Shown here: positions 1 to 13,088 of the stretch, one piece after another
Layout: each line of letters opens with the position of its first letter
Numbering within the stretch: the stretch's first letter is position 1
Assembly (NCBI GenBank): GCA_037893225.1
Contig: JAZGUH010000087.1
Span: 1,736,001-1,800,000, forward strand
Origin: Hippasteria phrygiana
Taxonomy: Eukaryota > Echinodermata > Asteroidea > Valvatida > Goniasteridae
Reading direction: 5' to 3'
DNA: 64,000 bases
Made by a program: the position numbers and the translations under genes
Notes under the pieces: generated by a model
Told to the model about the DNA's origin: nothing
What the model saw: only the letters and a program-made list of their open reading frames with translations
Database searches by the model: none

Positions 1-162
1 CTGCACACAGATGGTGGCCGGGAAGAAAATAAACATTGCGAGGTTTGAATTTTCTTCACAAGTGTTAACTCTAAGAAGCCGCCGATAATTGCAACATGTA
101 GCGCCAGATCTAAGCTATCCATACATGTCAAAATTACTGAATTTGGTTGATATTTCATGCAA

Positions 163-3100
163 TTATGAATGAGTAAAGCAAGTCCATACCCCAGGGAATT
201 TGACATGCATGGAGCAATAAATAGACGGTAACATGTACACAGATGTTGGCCGGAAAGAAAGTAAACATTGCGAGGTTTGAATTTTCGCCACAAGTTTTAA
301 CTCTAAGAAGCCGCCGATAATTGCAACATGTAGCGCCAGATCTAAGCTATCCATACATGTCAAAATTACTGAATTTGGTTGATATTTCATGCAATTATGA
401 ATGAGTAAAGCAAGTCCATACCCCAGGGAATTTGACATGCATGGAGCAATAAATAGACGGTAACATGTACACAGATGTTGGCCGGAAAGAAAATAAACAT
501 TGCGAGGTTTGAATTTTCTCCACAAGTTTTAACTCTAAGAAGCCGCCGATAATTGCAACATGTAGCGCCGGATCTAAGCTATCCATACATGTCAAAATTA
601 CTGAATTTGGTTGATATTTCATGCAATTATGAATGAGTAAAGCAAGTCATACCCCAGGGAATTTGACAGGCATGGAGCAATAAATAGAAGGTAATATGCA
701 CACAGATGTTGGCCGGAAAGAAAATAAACATTGCGAGGTTTGAATTTTCTCCACAAGTTTTAAATCTAAGAAGCCGCCGATAATTGCAACATGTAGCGCC
801 AGATCTAAGCTATCCATACATGTCAAAATTACTGCATTTGGTTGATATTTCATGCAATTATGAATGAGTAAAGCAAGTCCATACCCCAGGGAATTTGACA
901 GGCATGGAGCAATAAATAGACGGTAACATGTACACAGATGTTGGCCGGAAAGAAAATAAACATTGCGAGGTTTGAATTTTCTCCACAAGTGTTAACTCTA
1001 ACAAGCCGCCGATAATTGCAACATGTAGCGCCAGATCTAAGCTATCCATACATGTCAAAATTACTGAATTTGGTTGATATTTCATGCAATTATGAATGAG
1101 TAAAGCAAGTCCATACCCCAGGGAATTTGACATGCATGGAGCAATAAATAGACGGTAACATGTACACAGATGTTGGCCGGAAAGAAAATAAACATTGCGA
1201 GGTTTGAATTTTCTCCACAAGTTTTAACTCTAAGAAGCCGCCGATAATTGCAACATGTAGCGCCAGATCTAAGCTATCCATACATGTCAAAATTACTGAA
1301 TTTGGTTGATATTTCATGCAATTATGAATGAGTAAAGCAAGTCCATACCCCAGGGAATTTGACATGCATGGAGCAATAAATAGACGGTAACATGTACACA
1401 GATGTTGGCCGGAAAGAAAATAAACATTGCGAGGTTTGAATTTTCTTCACAAGTGTTAACTCTAACAAGCCGCCGATAATTGCAACATGTAGCGCCAGAT
1501 CTAAGCTATCCATACATGTCAAAATTACTGAATTTGGTTGATATTTCATGCAATTATGAATGAGTAAAGCAAGTCATACCCCAGGGAATTTGACAGGCAT
1601 GGAGCAATAAATAAAAGGTAATCTGCACACAGATGGTGGCCGGGAAGAAAATAAACATTGCGAGGTTTGAATTTTCTTCACAAGTGTTAACTCTAAGAAG
1701 CCGCCGATAATTGCAACATGTAGCGCCAGATCTAAGCTATCCATACATGTCAAAATTACTGAATTTGGTTGATATTTCATGCAATTATGAATGAGTAAAG
1801 CAAGTCCATACCCCAGGGAATTTGACATGCATGGAGCAATAAATAGACGGTAACATGTACACAGATGTTGGCCGGAAAGAAAATAAACATTGCGAGGTTT
1901 GAATTTTCTCCACAAGTTTTAAATCTAAGAAGCCGCCGATAATTGCAACATGTAGCGCCAGATCTAAGCTATCCATACATGTCAAAATTACTGAATTTGG
2001 TTGATATTTCATGCAATTATGAATGAGTAAAGCAAGTCCATACCCCAGGGAATTTGACAGGCATGGAGCAATAAATAAAAGGTAATCTGCACACAGATGG
2101 TGGCCGGGAAGAAAATAAACATTGCGAGGTTTGAATTTTCTTCACAAGTGTTAACTCTAAGAAGCCGCCGATAATTGCAACATGTAGCGCCAGATCTAAG
2201 CTATCCATACATGTCAAAATTACTGAATTTGGTTGATATTTCATGCAATTATGAATGAGTAAAGCAAGTCCATACCCCAGGGAATTTGACATGCATGGAG
2301 CAATAAATAGACGGTAACATGTACACAGATGTTGGCCGGAAAGAAAGTAAACATTGCGAGGTTTGAATTTTCGCCACAAGTTTTAACTCTAAGAAGCCGC
2401 CGATAATTGCAACATGTAGCGCCAGATCTAAGCTATCCATACATGTCAAAATTACTGAATTTGGTTGATATTTCATGCAATTATGAATGAGTAAAGCAAG
2501 TCCATACCCCAGGGAATTTGACATGCATGGAGCAATAAATAGAAGGTAACATGTACACAGATGTTGGCCGGAAAGAAAATAAACATTGCGAGGTTTGAAT
2601 TTTCTCCACAAGTTTTAACTCTAAGAAGCCGCCGATAATTGCAACATGTAGCGCCGGATCTAAGCTATCCATACATGTCAAAATTACTGAATTTGGTTGA
2701 TATTTCATGCAATTATGAATGAGTAAAGCAAGTCATACCCCAGGGAATTTGACATGCATGGAGCAATAAATAGAAGGTAATATGCACACAGATGTTGGCC
2801 GGAAAGAAAATAAACATTGCGAGGTTTGAATTTTCTCCACAAGTTTTAAATCTAAGAAGCCGCCGATAATTGCAACATGTAGCGCCAGATCTAAGCTATC
2901 CATACATGTCAAAATTACTGCATTTGGTTGATATTTCATGCAATTATGAATGAGTAAAGCAAGTCCATACCCCAGGGAATTTGACAGGCATGGAGCAATA
3001 AATAGACGGTAACATGTACACAGATGTTGGCCGGAAAGAAAATAAACATTGCGAGGTTTGAATTTTCTCCACAAGTGTTAACTCTAACAAGCCGCCGATA

Positions 3101-6100
3101 ATTGCAACATGTAGCGCCAGATCTAAGCTATCCATACATGTCAAAATTACTGAATTTGGTTGATATTTCATGCAATTATGAATGAGTAAAGCAAGTCCAT
3201 ACCCCAGGGAATTTGACATGCATGGAGCAATAAATAGACGGTAACATGTACACAGATGTTGGCCGGAAAGAAAATAAACATTGCGAGGTTTGAATTTTCT
3301 CCACAAGTTTTAACTCTAAGAAGCCGCCGATAATTGCAACATGTAGCGCCAGATCTAAGCTATCCATACATGTCAAAATTACTGAATTTGGTTGATATTT
3401 CATGCAATTATGAATGAGTAAAGCAAGTCCATACCCCAGGGAATTTGACATGCATGGAGCAATAAATAGACGGTAACATGTACACAGATGTTGGCCGGAA
3501 AGAAAATAAACATTGCGAGGTTTGAATTTTCTCCACAAGTTTTAACTCTAAGAAGCCGCCGATAATTGCAACATGTAGCGCCAGATCTAAGCTATCCATA
3601 CATGTCAAAATTACTGCATTTGGTTGATATTTCATGCAATTATGAATGAGTAAAGCAAGTCCATACCCCAGGGAATTTGACATGCATGGAGCAATAAATA
3701 GACGGTAACATGTACACAGATGTTGGCCGGAAAGAAAATAAACATTGCGAGGTTTGAATTTTCTCCACAAGTTTTAACTCTAAGAAGCCGCCGATAATTG
3801 CAACATGTAGCGCCAGATCTAAGCTATCCATACATGTCAAAATTACTGAATTTGGTTGATATTTCATGCAATTATGAATGAGTAAAGCAAGTCATACCCC
3901 AGGGAATTTGACAGGCATGGAGCAATAAATAAAAGGTAATCTGCACACAGATGGTGGCCGGGAAGAAAATAAACATTGCGAGGTTTGAATTTTCTTCACA
4001 AGTGTTAACTCTAAGAACCCGCCGATAATTGCAACATGTAGCGCCAGATCTAAGCTATCCATACATGTCAAAATTACTGAATTTGGTTGATATTTCATGC
4101 AATTATGAATGAGTAAAGCAAGTCCATACCCCAGGGAATTTGACATGCATGGAGCAATAAATAGACGGTAACATGTACACAGATGTTGGCCGGAAAGAAA
4201 ATAAACATTGCGAGGTTTGAATTTTCTCCACAAGTTTTAACTCTAAGAAGCCGCCGATAATTGCAACATGTAGCGCCAGATCTAAGCTATCCATACATGT
4301 CAAAATTACTGAATTTGGTTGATATTTCATGCAATTATGAATGAGTAAAGCATGTCCATACCCCAGGGAATTTGACAGGCATGGAGCAATAAATAAAAGG
4401 TAATCTGCACACAGATGGTGGCCGGGAAGAAAATAAACATTGCGAGGTTTGAATTTTCTTCACAAGTGTTAACTCTAAGAAGCCGCCGATAATTGCAACA
4501 TGTAGCGCCAGATCTAAGCTATCCATACATGTCAAAATTACTGAATTTGGTTGATATTTCATGCAATTATGAATGAGTAAAGCAAGTCCATACCCCAGGG
4601 AATTTGACATGCATGGAGCAATAAATAGACGGTAACATGTACACAGATGTTGGCCGGAAAGAAAGTAAACATTGCGAGGTTTGAATTTTCGCCACAAGTT
4701 TTAACTCTAAGAAGCCGCCGATAATTGCAACATGTAGCGCCAGATCTAAGCTATCCATACATGTCAAAATTACTGAATTTGGTTGATATTTCATGTAATT
4801 ATGAATGAGTAAAGCAAGTCCATACCCCAGGGAATTTGACATGCATGGAGCAATAAATAGACGGTAACATGTACACAGATGTTGGCCGGAAAGAAAATAA
4901 ACATTGCGAGGTTTGAATTTTCTCCACAAGTTTTAACTCTAAGAAGCCGCCGATAATTGCAACATGTAGCGCCGGATCTAAGCTATCCATACATGTCAAA
5001 ATTACTGAATTTGGTTGATATTTCATGCAATTATGAATGAGTAAAGCAAGTCATACCCCAGGGAATTTGACAGGCATGGAGCAATAAATAGAAGGTAATA
5101 TGCACACAGATGTTGGCCGGAAAGAAAATAAACATTGCGAGGTTTGAATTTTCTCCACAAGTTTTAAATCTAAGAAGCCGCCGATAATTGCAACATGTAG
5201 CGCCAGATCTAAGCTATCCATACATGTCAAAATTACTGCATTTGGTTGATATTTCATGCAATTATGAATGAGTAAAGCAAGTCCATACCCCAGGGAATTT
5301 GACATGCATGGAGCAATAAATAGACGGTAACATGTACACAGATGTTGGCCGGAAAGAAAATAAACATTGCGAGGTTTGAATTTTCTCCACAAGTGTTAAC
5401 TCTAACAAGCCGCCGATAATTGCAACATGTAGCGCCAGATCTAAGCTATCCATACATGTCAAAATTACTGAATTTGGTTGATATTTCATGCAATTATGAA
5501 TGAGTAAAGCAAGTCCATACCCCAGGGAATTTGACATGCATGGAGCAATAAATAGACGGTAACATGTACACAGATGTTGGCCGGAAAGAAAATAAACATT
5601 GCGAGGTTTGAATTTTCTCCACAAGTTTTAACTCTAAGAAGCCGCCGATAATTGCAACATGTAGCGCCAGATCTAAGCTATCCATACATGTCAAAATTAC
5701 TGAATTTGGTTGATATTTCATGCAATTATGAATGAGTAAAGCAAGTCCATACCCCAGGGAATTTGACATGCATGGAGCAATAAATAGACGGTAACATGTA
5801 CACAGATGTTGGCCGGAAAGGAAATAAACATTGCGAGGTTTGAATTTTCTTCACAAGTGTTAACTCTAAGAAGCCGCCGATAATTGCAACATGTAGCGCC
5901 AGATCTAAGCTATCCATACATGTCAAAATTACTGAATTTGGTTGATATTTCATGCAATTATGAATGAGTAAAGCAAGTCCATACCCCAGGGAATTTGACA
6001 TGCATGGAGCAATAAATAGACGGTAACATGTACACAGATGTTGGCCGGAAAGAAAATAAACATTGCGAGGTTTGAATTTTCTCCACAAGTTTTAACTCTA

Positions 6101-6420
6101 AGAAGCCGCCGATAATTGCAACATGTAGCGCCAGATCTAAGCTATCCATACATGTCAAAATTACTGAATTTGGTTGATATTTCATGCAATTATGAATGAG
6201 TAAAGCAAGTCATACCCCAGGGAATTTGACATGCATGGAGCAATAAATAGAAGGTAATATGCACACAGATGTTGGCCGGAAAGAAAATAAACATTGCGAG
6301 GTTTGAATTTTCTCCACAAGTTTTAAATCTAAGAAGCCGCCGATAATTGCAACATGTAGCGCCAGATCTAAGCTATCCATACATGTCAAAATTACTGAAT
6401 TTGGTTGATATTTCATGCAA
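163..6420. repeat. Higher-order repeat domain of array A, units of 8-10 monomers
   Basis: Phase markers show a higher-order repeat. The variant cgccggatct, which replaces cgccagatct, occurs once per unit. Its carriers start near 395, 2481, 4799 and 6653, and further right near 8507, 10825 and 12447. The steps are 2086, 2318, 1854, 1854, 2318 and 1622 bp, which equal 9, 10, 8, 8, 10 and 7 monomers. A second marker, aaagtaaacattgcg with ttttcgccacaag, precedes it by one monomer at most units. Monomer order is conserved between units while unit length changes by whole monomers. This is the pattern expected from unequal crossing-over. Boundaries are approximate. Confidence 0.8.
2249..6420. repeat. 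Left copy of a 6,026-bp-spaced segmental duplication within array A
   Basis: The order of monomer subtypes from about 2249 to 6420 is repeated at 8275 to about 12446, at a constant offset of 6,026 bp (26 monomers). A rare variant, catgtaattatgaatg, marks both copies near 4796 and 10822. Small differences between copies show drift or later exchange. Examples are aaaggaaataaac near 5820 against aaagaaaataaac, and gctacccata near 11241 against gctatccata. Confidence 0.75.
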
Positions 6421-9400
6421 TTATGAATGAGTAAAGCAAGTCCATACCCCAGGGAATTTGACATGCATGGAGCAATAAATAGACGGTAACATGTACACAG
6501 ATGTTGGCCGGAAAGAAAGTAAACATTGCGAGGTTTGAATTTTCGCCACAAGTTTTAACTCTAAGAAGCCGCCGATAATTGCAACATGTAGCGCCAGATC
6601 TAAGCTATCCATACATGTCAAAATTACTGAATTTGGTTGATATTTCATGCAATTATGAATGAGTAAAGCAAGTCCATACCCCAGGGAATTTGACATGCAT
6701 GGAGCAATAAATAGAAGGTAACATGTACACAGATGTTGGCCGGAAAGAAAATAAACATTGCGAGGTTTGAATTTTCTCCACAAGTTTTAACTCTAAGAAG
6801 CCGCCGATAATTGCAACATGTAGCGCCGGATCTAAGCTATCCATACATGTCAAAATTACTGAATTTGGTTGATATTTCATGCAATTATGAATGAGTAAAG
6901 CAAGTCATACCCCAGGGAATTTGACATGCATGGAGCAATAAATAGAAGGTAATATGCACACAGATGTTGGCCGGAAAGAAAATAAACATTGCGAGGTTTG
7001 AATTTTCTCCACAAGTTTTAAATCTAAGAAGCCGCCGATAATTGCAACATGTAGCGCCAGATCTAAGCTATCCATACATGTCAAAATTACTGCATTTGGT
7101 TGATATTTCATGCAATTATGAATGAGTAAAGCAAGTCCATACCCCAGGGAATTTGACAGGCATGGAGCAATAAATATACGGTAACATGTACACAGATGTT
7201 GGCCGGAAAGAAAATAAACATTGCGAGGTTTGAATTTTCTCCACAAGTGTTAACTCTAACAAGCCGCCGATAATTGCAACATGTAGCGCCAGATCTAAGC
7301 TATCCATACATGTCAAAATTACTGAATTTGGTTGATATTTCATGCAATTATGAATGAGTAAAGCAAGTCCATACCCCAGGGAATTTGACATGCATGGAGC
7401 AATAAATAGACGGTAACATGTACACAGATGTTGGCCGGAAAGAAAATAAACATTGCGAGGTTTTAATTTTCTCCACAAGTTTTAACTCTAAGAAGCCGCC
7501 GATAATTGCAACATGTAGCGCCAGATCTAAGCTATCCATACATGTCAAAATTACTGAATTTGGTTGATATTTCATGCAATTATGAATGAGTAAAGCAAGT
7601 CCATACCCCAGGGAATTTGACATGCATGGAGCAATAAATAGACGGTAACATGTACACAGGTGTTGGCCGGAAAGAAAATAAACATTGCGAGGTTTGAATT
7701 TTCTCCACAAGTTTTAACTCTAAGAAGCCGCCGATAATTGCAACATGTAGCGCCAGATCTAAGCTATCCATACATGTCAAAATTACTGCATTTGGTTGAT
7801 ATTTCATGCAATTATGAATGAGTAAAGCAAGTCCATACCCCAGGGAATTTGACATGCATGGAGCAATAAATAGACGGTAACATGTACACAGATGTTGGCC
7901 GGAAAGAAAATAAACATTGCGAGGTTTGAATTTTCTCCACAAGTTTTAACTCTAAGAAGCCGCCGATAATTGCAACATGTAGCGCCAGATCTAAGCTATC
8001 CATACATGTCAAAATTACTGAATTTGGTTGATATTTCATGCAATTATGAATGAGTAAAGCAAGTCATACCCCAGGGAATTTGACAGGCATGGAGCAATAA
8101 ATAAAAGGTAATCTGCACACAGATGGTGGCCGGGAAGAAAATAAACATTGCGAGGTTTGAATTTTCTTCACAAGTGTTAACTCTAAGAAGCCGCCGATAA
8201 TTGCAACATGTAGCGCCAGATCTAAGCTATCCATACATGTCAAAATTACTGAATTTGGTTGATATTTCATGCAATTATGAATGAGTAAAGCAAGTCCATA
8301 CCCCAGGGAATTTGACATGCATGGAGCAATAAATAGACGGTAACATGTACACAGATGTTGGCCGGAAAGAAAGTAAACATTGCGAGGTTTGAATTTTCGC
8401 CACAAGTTTTAACTCTAAGAAGCCGCCGATAATTGCAACATGTAGCGCCAGATCTAAGCTATCCATACATGTCAAAATTACTGAATTTGGTTGATATTTC
8501 ATGCAATTATGAATGAGTAAAGCAAGTCCATACCCCAGGGAATTTGACATGCATGGAGCAATAAATAGAAGGTAACATGTACACAGATGTTGGCCGGAAA
8601 GAAAATAAACATTGCGAGGTTTGAATTTTCTCCACAAGTTTTAACTCTAAGAAGCCGCCGATAATTGCAACATGTAGCGCCGGATCTAAGCTATCCATAC
8701 ATGTCAAAATTACTGAATTTGGTTGATATTTCATGCAATTATGAATGAGTAAAGCAAGTCATACCCCAGGGAATTTGACATGCATGGAGCAATAAATAGA
8801 AGGTAATATGCACACAGATGTTGGCCGGAAAGAAAATAAACATTGCGAGGTTTGAATTTTCTCCACAAGTTTTAAATCTAAGAAGCCGCCGATAATTGCA
8901 ACATGTAGCGCCAGATCTAAGCTATCCATACATGTCAAAATTACTGCATTTGGTTGATATTTCATGCAATTATGAATGAGTAAAGCAAGTCCATACCCCA
9001 GGGAATTTGACAGGCATGGAGCAATAAATAGACGGTAACATGTACACAGATGTTGGCCGGAAAGAAAATAAACATTGCGAGGTTTGAATTTTCTCCACAA
9101 GTGTTAACTCTAACAAGCCGCCGATAATTGCAACATGTAGCGCCAGATCTAAGCTATCCATACATGTCAAAATTACTGAATTTGGTTGATATTTCATGCA
9201 ATTATGAATGAGTAAAGCAAGTCCATACCCCAGGGAATTTGACATGCATGGAGCAATAAATAGACGGTAACATGTACACAGATGTTGGCCGGAAAGAAAA
9301 TAAACATTGCGAGGTTTTAATTTTCTCCACAAGTTTTAACTCTAAGAAGCCGCCGATAATTGCAACATGTAGCGCCAGATCTAAGCTATCCATACATGTC

Positions 9401-10128
9401 AAAATTACTGAATTTGGTTGATATTTCATGCAATTATGAATGAGTAAAGCAAGTCCATACCCCAGGGAATTTGACATGCATGGAGCAATAAATAGACGGT
9501 AACATGTACACAGGTGTTGGCCGGAAAGAAAATAAACATTGCGAGGTTTGAATTTTCTCCACAAGTTTTAACTCTAAGAAGCCGCCGATAATTGCAACAT
9601 GTAGCGCCAGATCTAAGCTATCCATACATGTCAAAATTACTGCATTTGGTTGATATTTCATGCAATTATGAATGAGTAAAGCAAGTCCATACCCCAGGGA
9701 ATTTGACATGCATGGAGCAATAAATAGACGGTAACATGTACACAGATGTTGGCCGGAAAGAAAATAAACATTGCGAGGTTTGAATTTTCTCCACAAGTTT
9801 TAACTCTAAGAAGCCGCCGATAATTGCAACATGTAGCGCCAGATCTAAGCTATCCATACATGTCAAAATTACTGAATTTGGTTGATATTTCATGCAATTA
9901 TGAATGAGTAAAGCAAGTCATACCCCAGGGAATTTGACAGGCATGGAGCAATAAATAAAAGGTAATCTGCACACAGATGGTGGCCGGGAAGAAAATAAAC
10001 ATTGCGAGGTTTGAATTTTCTTCACAAGTGTTAACTCTAAGAAGCCGCCGATAATTGCAACATGTAGCGCCAGATCTAAGCTATCCATACATGTCAAAAT
10101 TACTGAATTTGGTTGATATTTCATGCAA
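6421..10128. repeat. Perfect-looking tandem duplication, 2 x 1,854 bp (8 monomers each)
   Basis: Two adjacent copies, 6421..8274 and 8275..10128, share rare private variants at an offset of exactly 1,854 bp. These are gaggttttaattttc (near 7457 and 9311), cacaggtgttgg (near 7656 and 9510), and an ordered series of common variants. The variant aaatatacgg near 7174 (first copy) reads aaatagacgg in the second copy, so the copies are very similar but not fully identical. The length is eight monomers, six of 232 bp and two of 231 bp. Confidence 0.85.
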
Positions 10129-12446
10129 TTATGAATGAGTAAAGCAAGTCCATACCCCAGGGAATTTGACATGCATGGAGCAATAAATAGACGGTAACAT
10201 GTACACAGATGTTGGCCGGAAAGAAAATAAACATTGCGAGGTTTGAATTTTCTCCACAAGTTTTAACTCTAAGAAGCCGCCGATAATTGCAACATGTAGC
10301 GCCAGATCTAAGCTATCCATACATGTCAAAATTACTGAATTTGGTTGATATTTCATGCAATTATGAATGAGTAAAGCAAGTCCATACCCCAGGGAATTTG
10401 ACAGGCATGGAGCAATAAATAAAAGGTAATCTGCACACAGATGGTGGCCGGGAAGAAAATAAACATTGCGAGGTTTGAATTTTCTTCACAAGTGTTAACT
10501 CTAAGAAGCCGCCGATAATTGCAACATGTAGCGCCAGATCTAAGCTATCCATACATGTCAAAATTACTGAATTTGGTTGATATTTCATGCAATTATGAAT
10601 GAGTAAAGCAAGTCCATACCCCAGGGAATTTGACATGCATGGAGCAATAAATAGACGGTAACATGTACACAGATGTTGGCCGGAAAGAAAGTAAACATTG
10701 CGAGGTTTGAATTTTCGCCACAAGTTTTAACTCTAAGAAGCCGCCGATAATTGCAACATGTAGCGCCAGATCTAAGCTATCCATACATGTCAAAATTACT
10801 GAATTTGGTTGATATTTCATGTAATTATGAATGAGTAAAGCAAGTCCATACCCCAGGGAATTTGACATGCATGGAGCAATAAATAGACGGTAACATGTAC
10901 ACAGATGTTGGCCGGAAAGAAAATAAACATTGCGAGGTTTGAATTTTCTCCACAAGTTTTAACTCTAAGAAGCCGCCGATAATTGCAACATGTAGCGCCG
11001 GATCTAAGCTATCCATACATGTCAAAATTACTGAATTTGGTTGATATTTCATGCAATTATGAATGAGTAAAGCAAGTCATACCCCAGGGAATTTGACAGG
11101 CATGGAGCAATAAATAGAAGGTAATATGCACACAGATGTTGGCCGGAAAGAAAATAAACATTGCGAGGTTTGAATTTTCTCCACAAGTTTTAAATCTAAG
11201 AAGCCGCCGATAATTGCAACATGTAGCGCCAGATCTAAGCTACCCATACATGTCAAAATTACTGCATTTGGTTGATATTTCATGCAATTATGAATGAGTA
11301 AAGCAAGTCCATACCCCAGGGAATTTGACATGCATGGAGCAATAAATAGACGGTAACATGTACACAGATGTTGGCCGGAAAGAAAATAAACATTGCGAGG
11401 TTTGAATTTTCTCCACAAGTGTTAACTCTAACAAGCCGCCGATAATTGCAACATGTAGCGCCAGATCTAAGCTATCCATACATGTCAAAATTACTGAATT
11501 TGGTTGATATTTCATGCAATTATGAATGAGTAAAGCAAGTCCATACCCCAGGGAATTTGACATGCATGGAGCAATAAATAGACGGTAACATGTACACAGA
11601 TGTTGGCCGGAAAGAAAATAAACATTGCGAGGTTTGAATTTTCTCCACAAGTTTTAACTCTAAGAAGCCGCCGATAATTGCAACATGTAGCGCCAGATCT
11701 AAGCTATCCATACATGTCAAAATTACTGAATTTGGTTGATATTTCATGCAATTATGAATGAGTAAAGCAAGTCCATACCCCAGGGAATTTGACATGCATG
11801 GAGCAATAAATAGACGGTAACATGTACACAGATGTTGGCCGGAAAGAAAATAAACATTGCGAGGTTTGAATTTTCTTCACAAGTGTTAACTCTAAGAAGC
11901 CGCCGATAATTGCAACATGTAGCGCCAGATCTAAGCTATCCATACATGTCAAAATTACTGAATTTGGTTGATATTTCATGCAATTATGAATGAGTAAAGC
12001 AAGTCCATACCCCAGGGAATTTGACATGCATGGAGCAATAAATAGACGGTAACATGTACACAGATGTTGGCCGGAAAGAAAATAAACATTGCGAGGTTTG
12101 AATTTTCTCCACAAGTTTTAACTCTAAGAAGCCGCCGATAATTGCAACATGTAGCGCCAGATCTAAGCTATCCATACATGTCAAAATTACTGAATTTGGT
12201 TGATATTTCATGCAATTATGAATGAGTAAAGCAAGTCATACCCCAGGGAATTTGACATGCATGGAGCAATAAATAGAAGGTAATATGCACACAGATGTTG
12301 GCCGGAAAGAAAATAAACATTGCGAGGTTTGAATTTTCTCCACAAGTTTTAAATCTAAGAAGCCGCCGATAATTGCAACATGTAGCGCCAGATCTAAGCT
12401 ATCCATACATGTCAAAATTACTGTATTTGGTTTATATTTCATGCAA
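8275..12446. repeat. Right copy of the 6,026-bp-spaced segmental duplication
   Basis: This is the partner of 2249..6420, identified by the same order of monomer variants at +6,026 bp. It overlaps the second half of the 1,854-bp tandem duplication, so the 8-mer duplication and the larger duplication are nested. The last monomer pair (near 12236..12577) has diverged: it carries actgtatttggtttat, a combination otherwise typical of array B. Confidence 0.75.
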
Positions 12447-13088
12447 TTATGAATGAGTAAAGCAAGTCCATACCCCAGGGAATTTGACAAGCATGGAGCA
12501 ATAAATAGACGGTAACATGTACACAGATGTTGGCCGGAAAGAAAATAAACATTGCGAGGTTTGAATTTTCTCCACAAGTTTTAACTCTAAGAAGCCGCCG
12601 ATAATTGCAACATGTAGCGCCGGATCTAAGCTATCCATACATGTCAAAATTACTGAATTTGGTTGATATTTCATGCAATTATGAATGAGTAAAGCAAGTC
12701 ATACCCCAGGGAATTTGACAGGCATGGAGCAATAAATAGAAGGTAATATGCACACAGATGTTGGCCGGAAAGAAAATAAACATTGCGAGGTTTGAATTTT
12801 CTCCACAAGTTTTAAATCTAAGAAGCCGCCGATAATTGCAACATGTAGCGCCAGATCTAAGCTATCCATACATGTCAAAATTACTGCATTTGGTTGATAT
12901 TTCATGCAATTATGAATGAGTAAAGCAAGTCCATACCCCAGGGAATTTGACATGCATGGAGCAATAAATAGACGGTAACATGTACACAGATGTTGGCCGG
13001 AAAGAAAATAAACATTGCGAGGTTTGAATTTTCTCCACAAGTGTTAACTCTAACAAGCCGCCGATAATTGCAACATGTAGCGCCAGAT

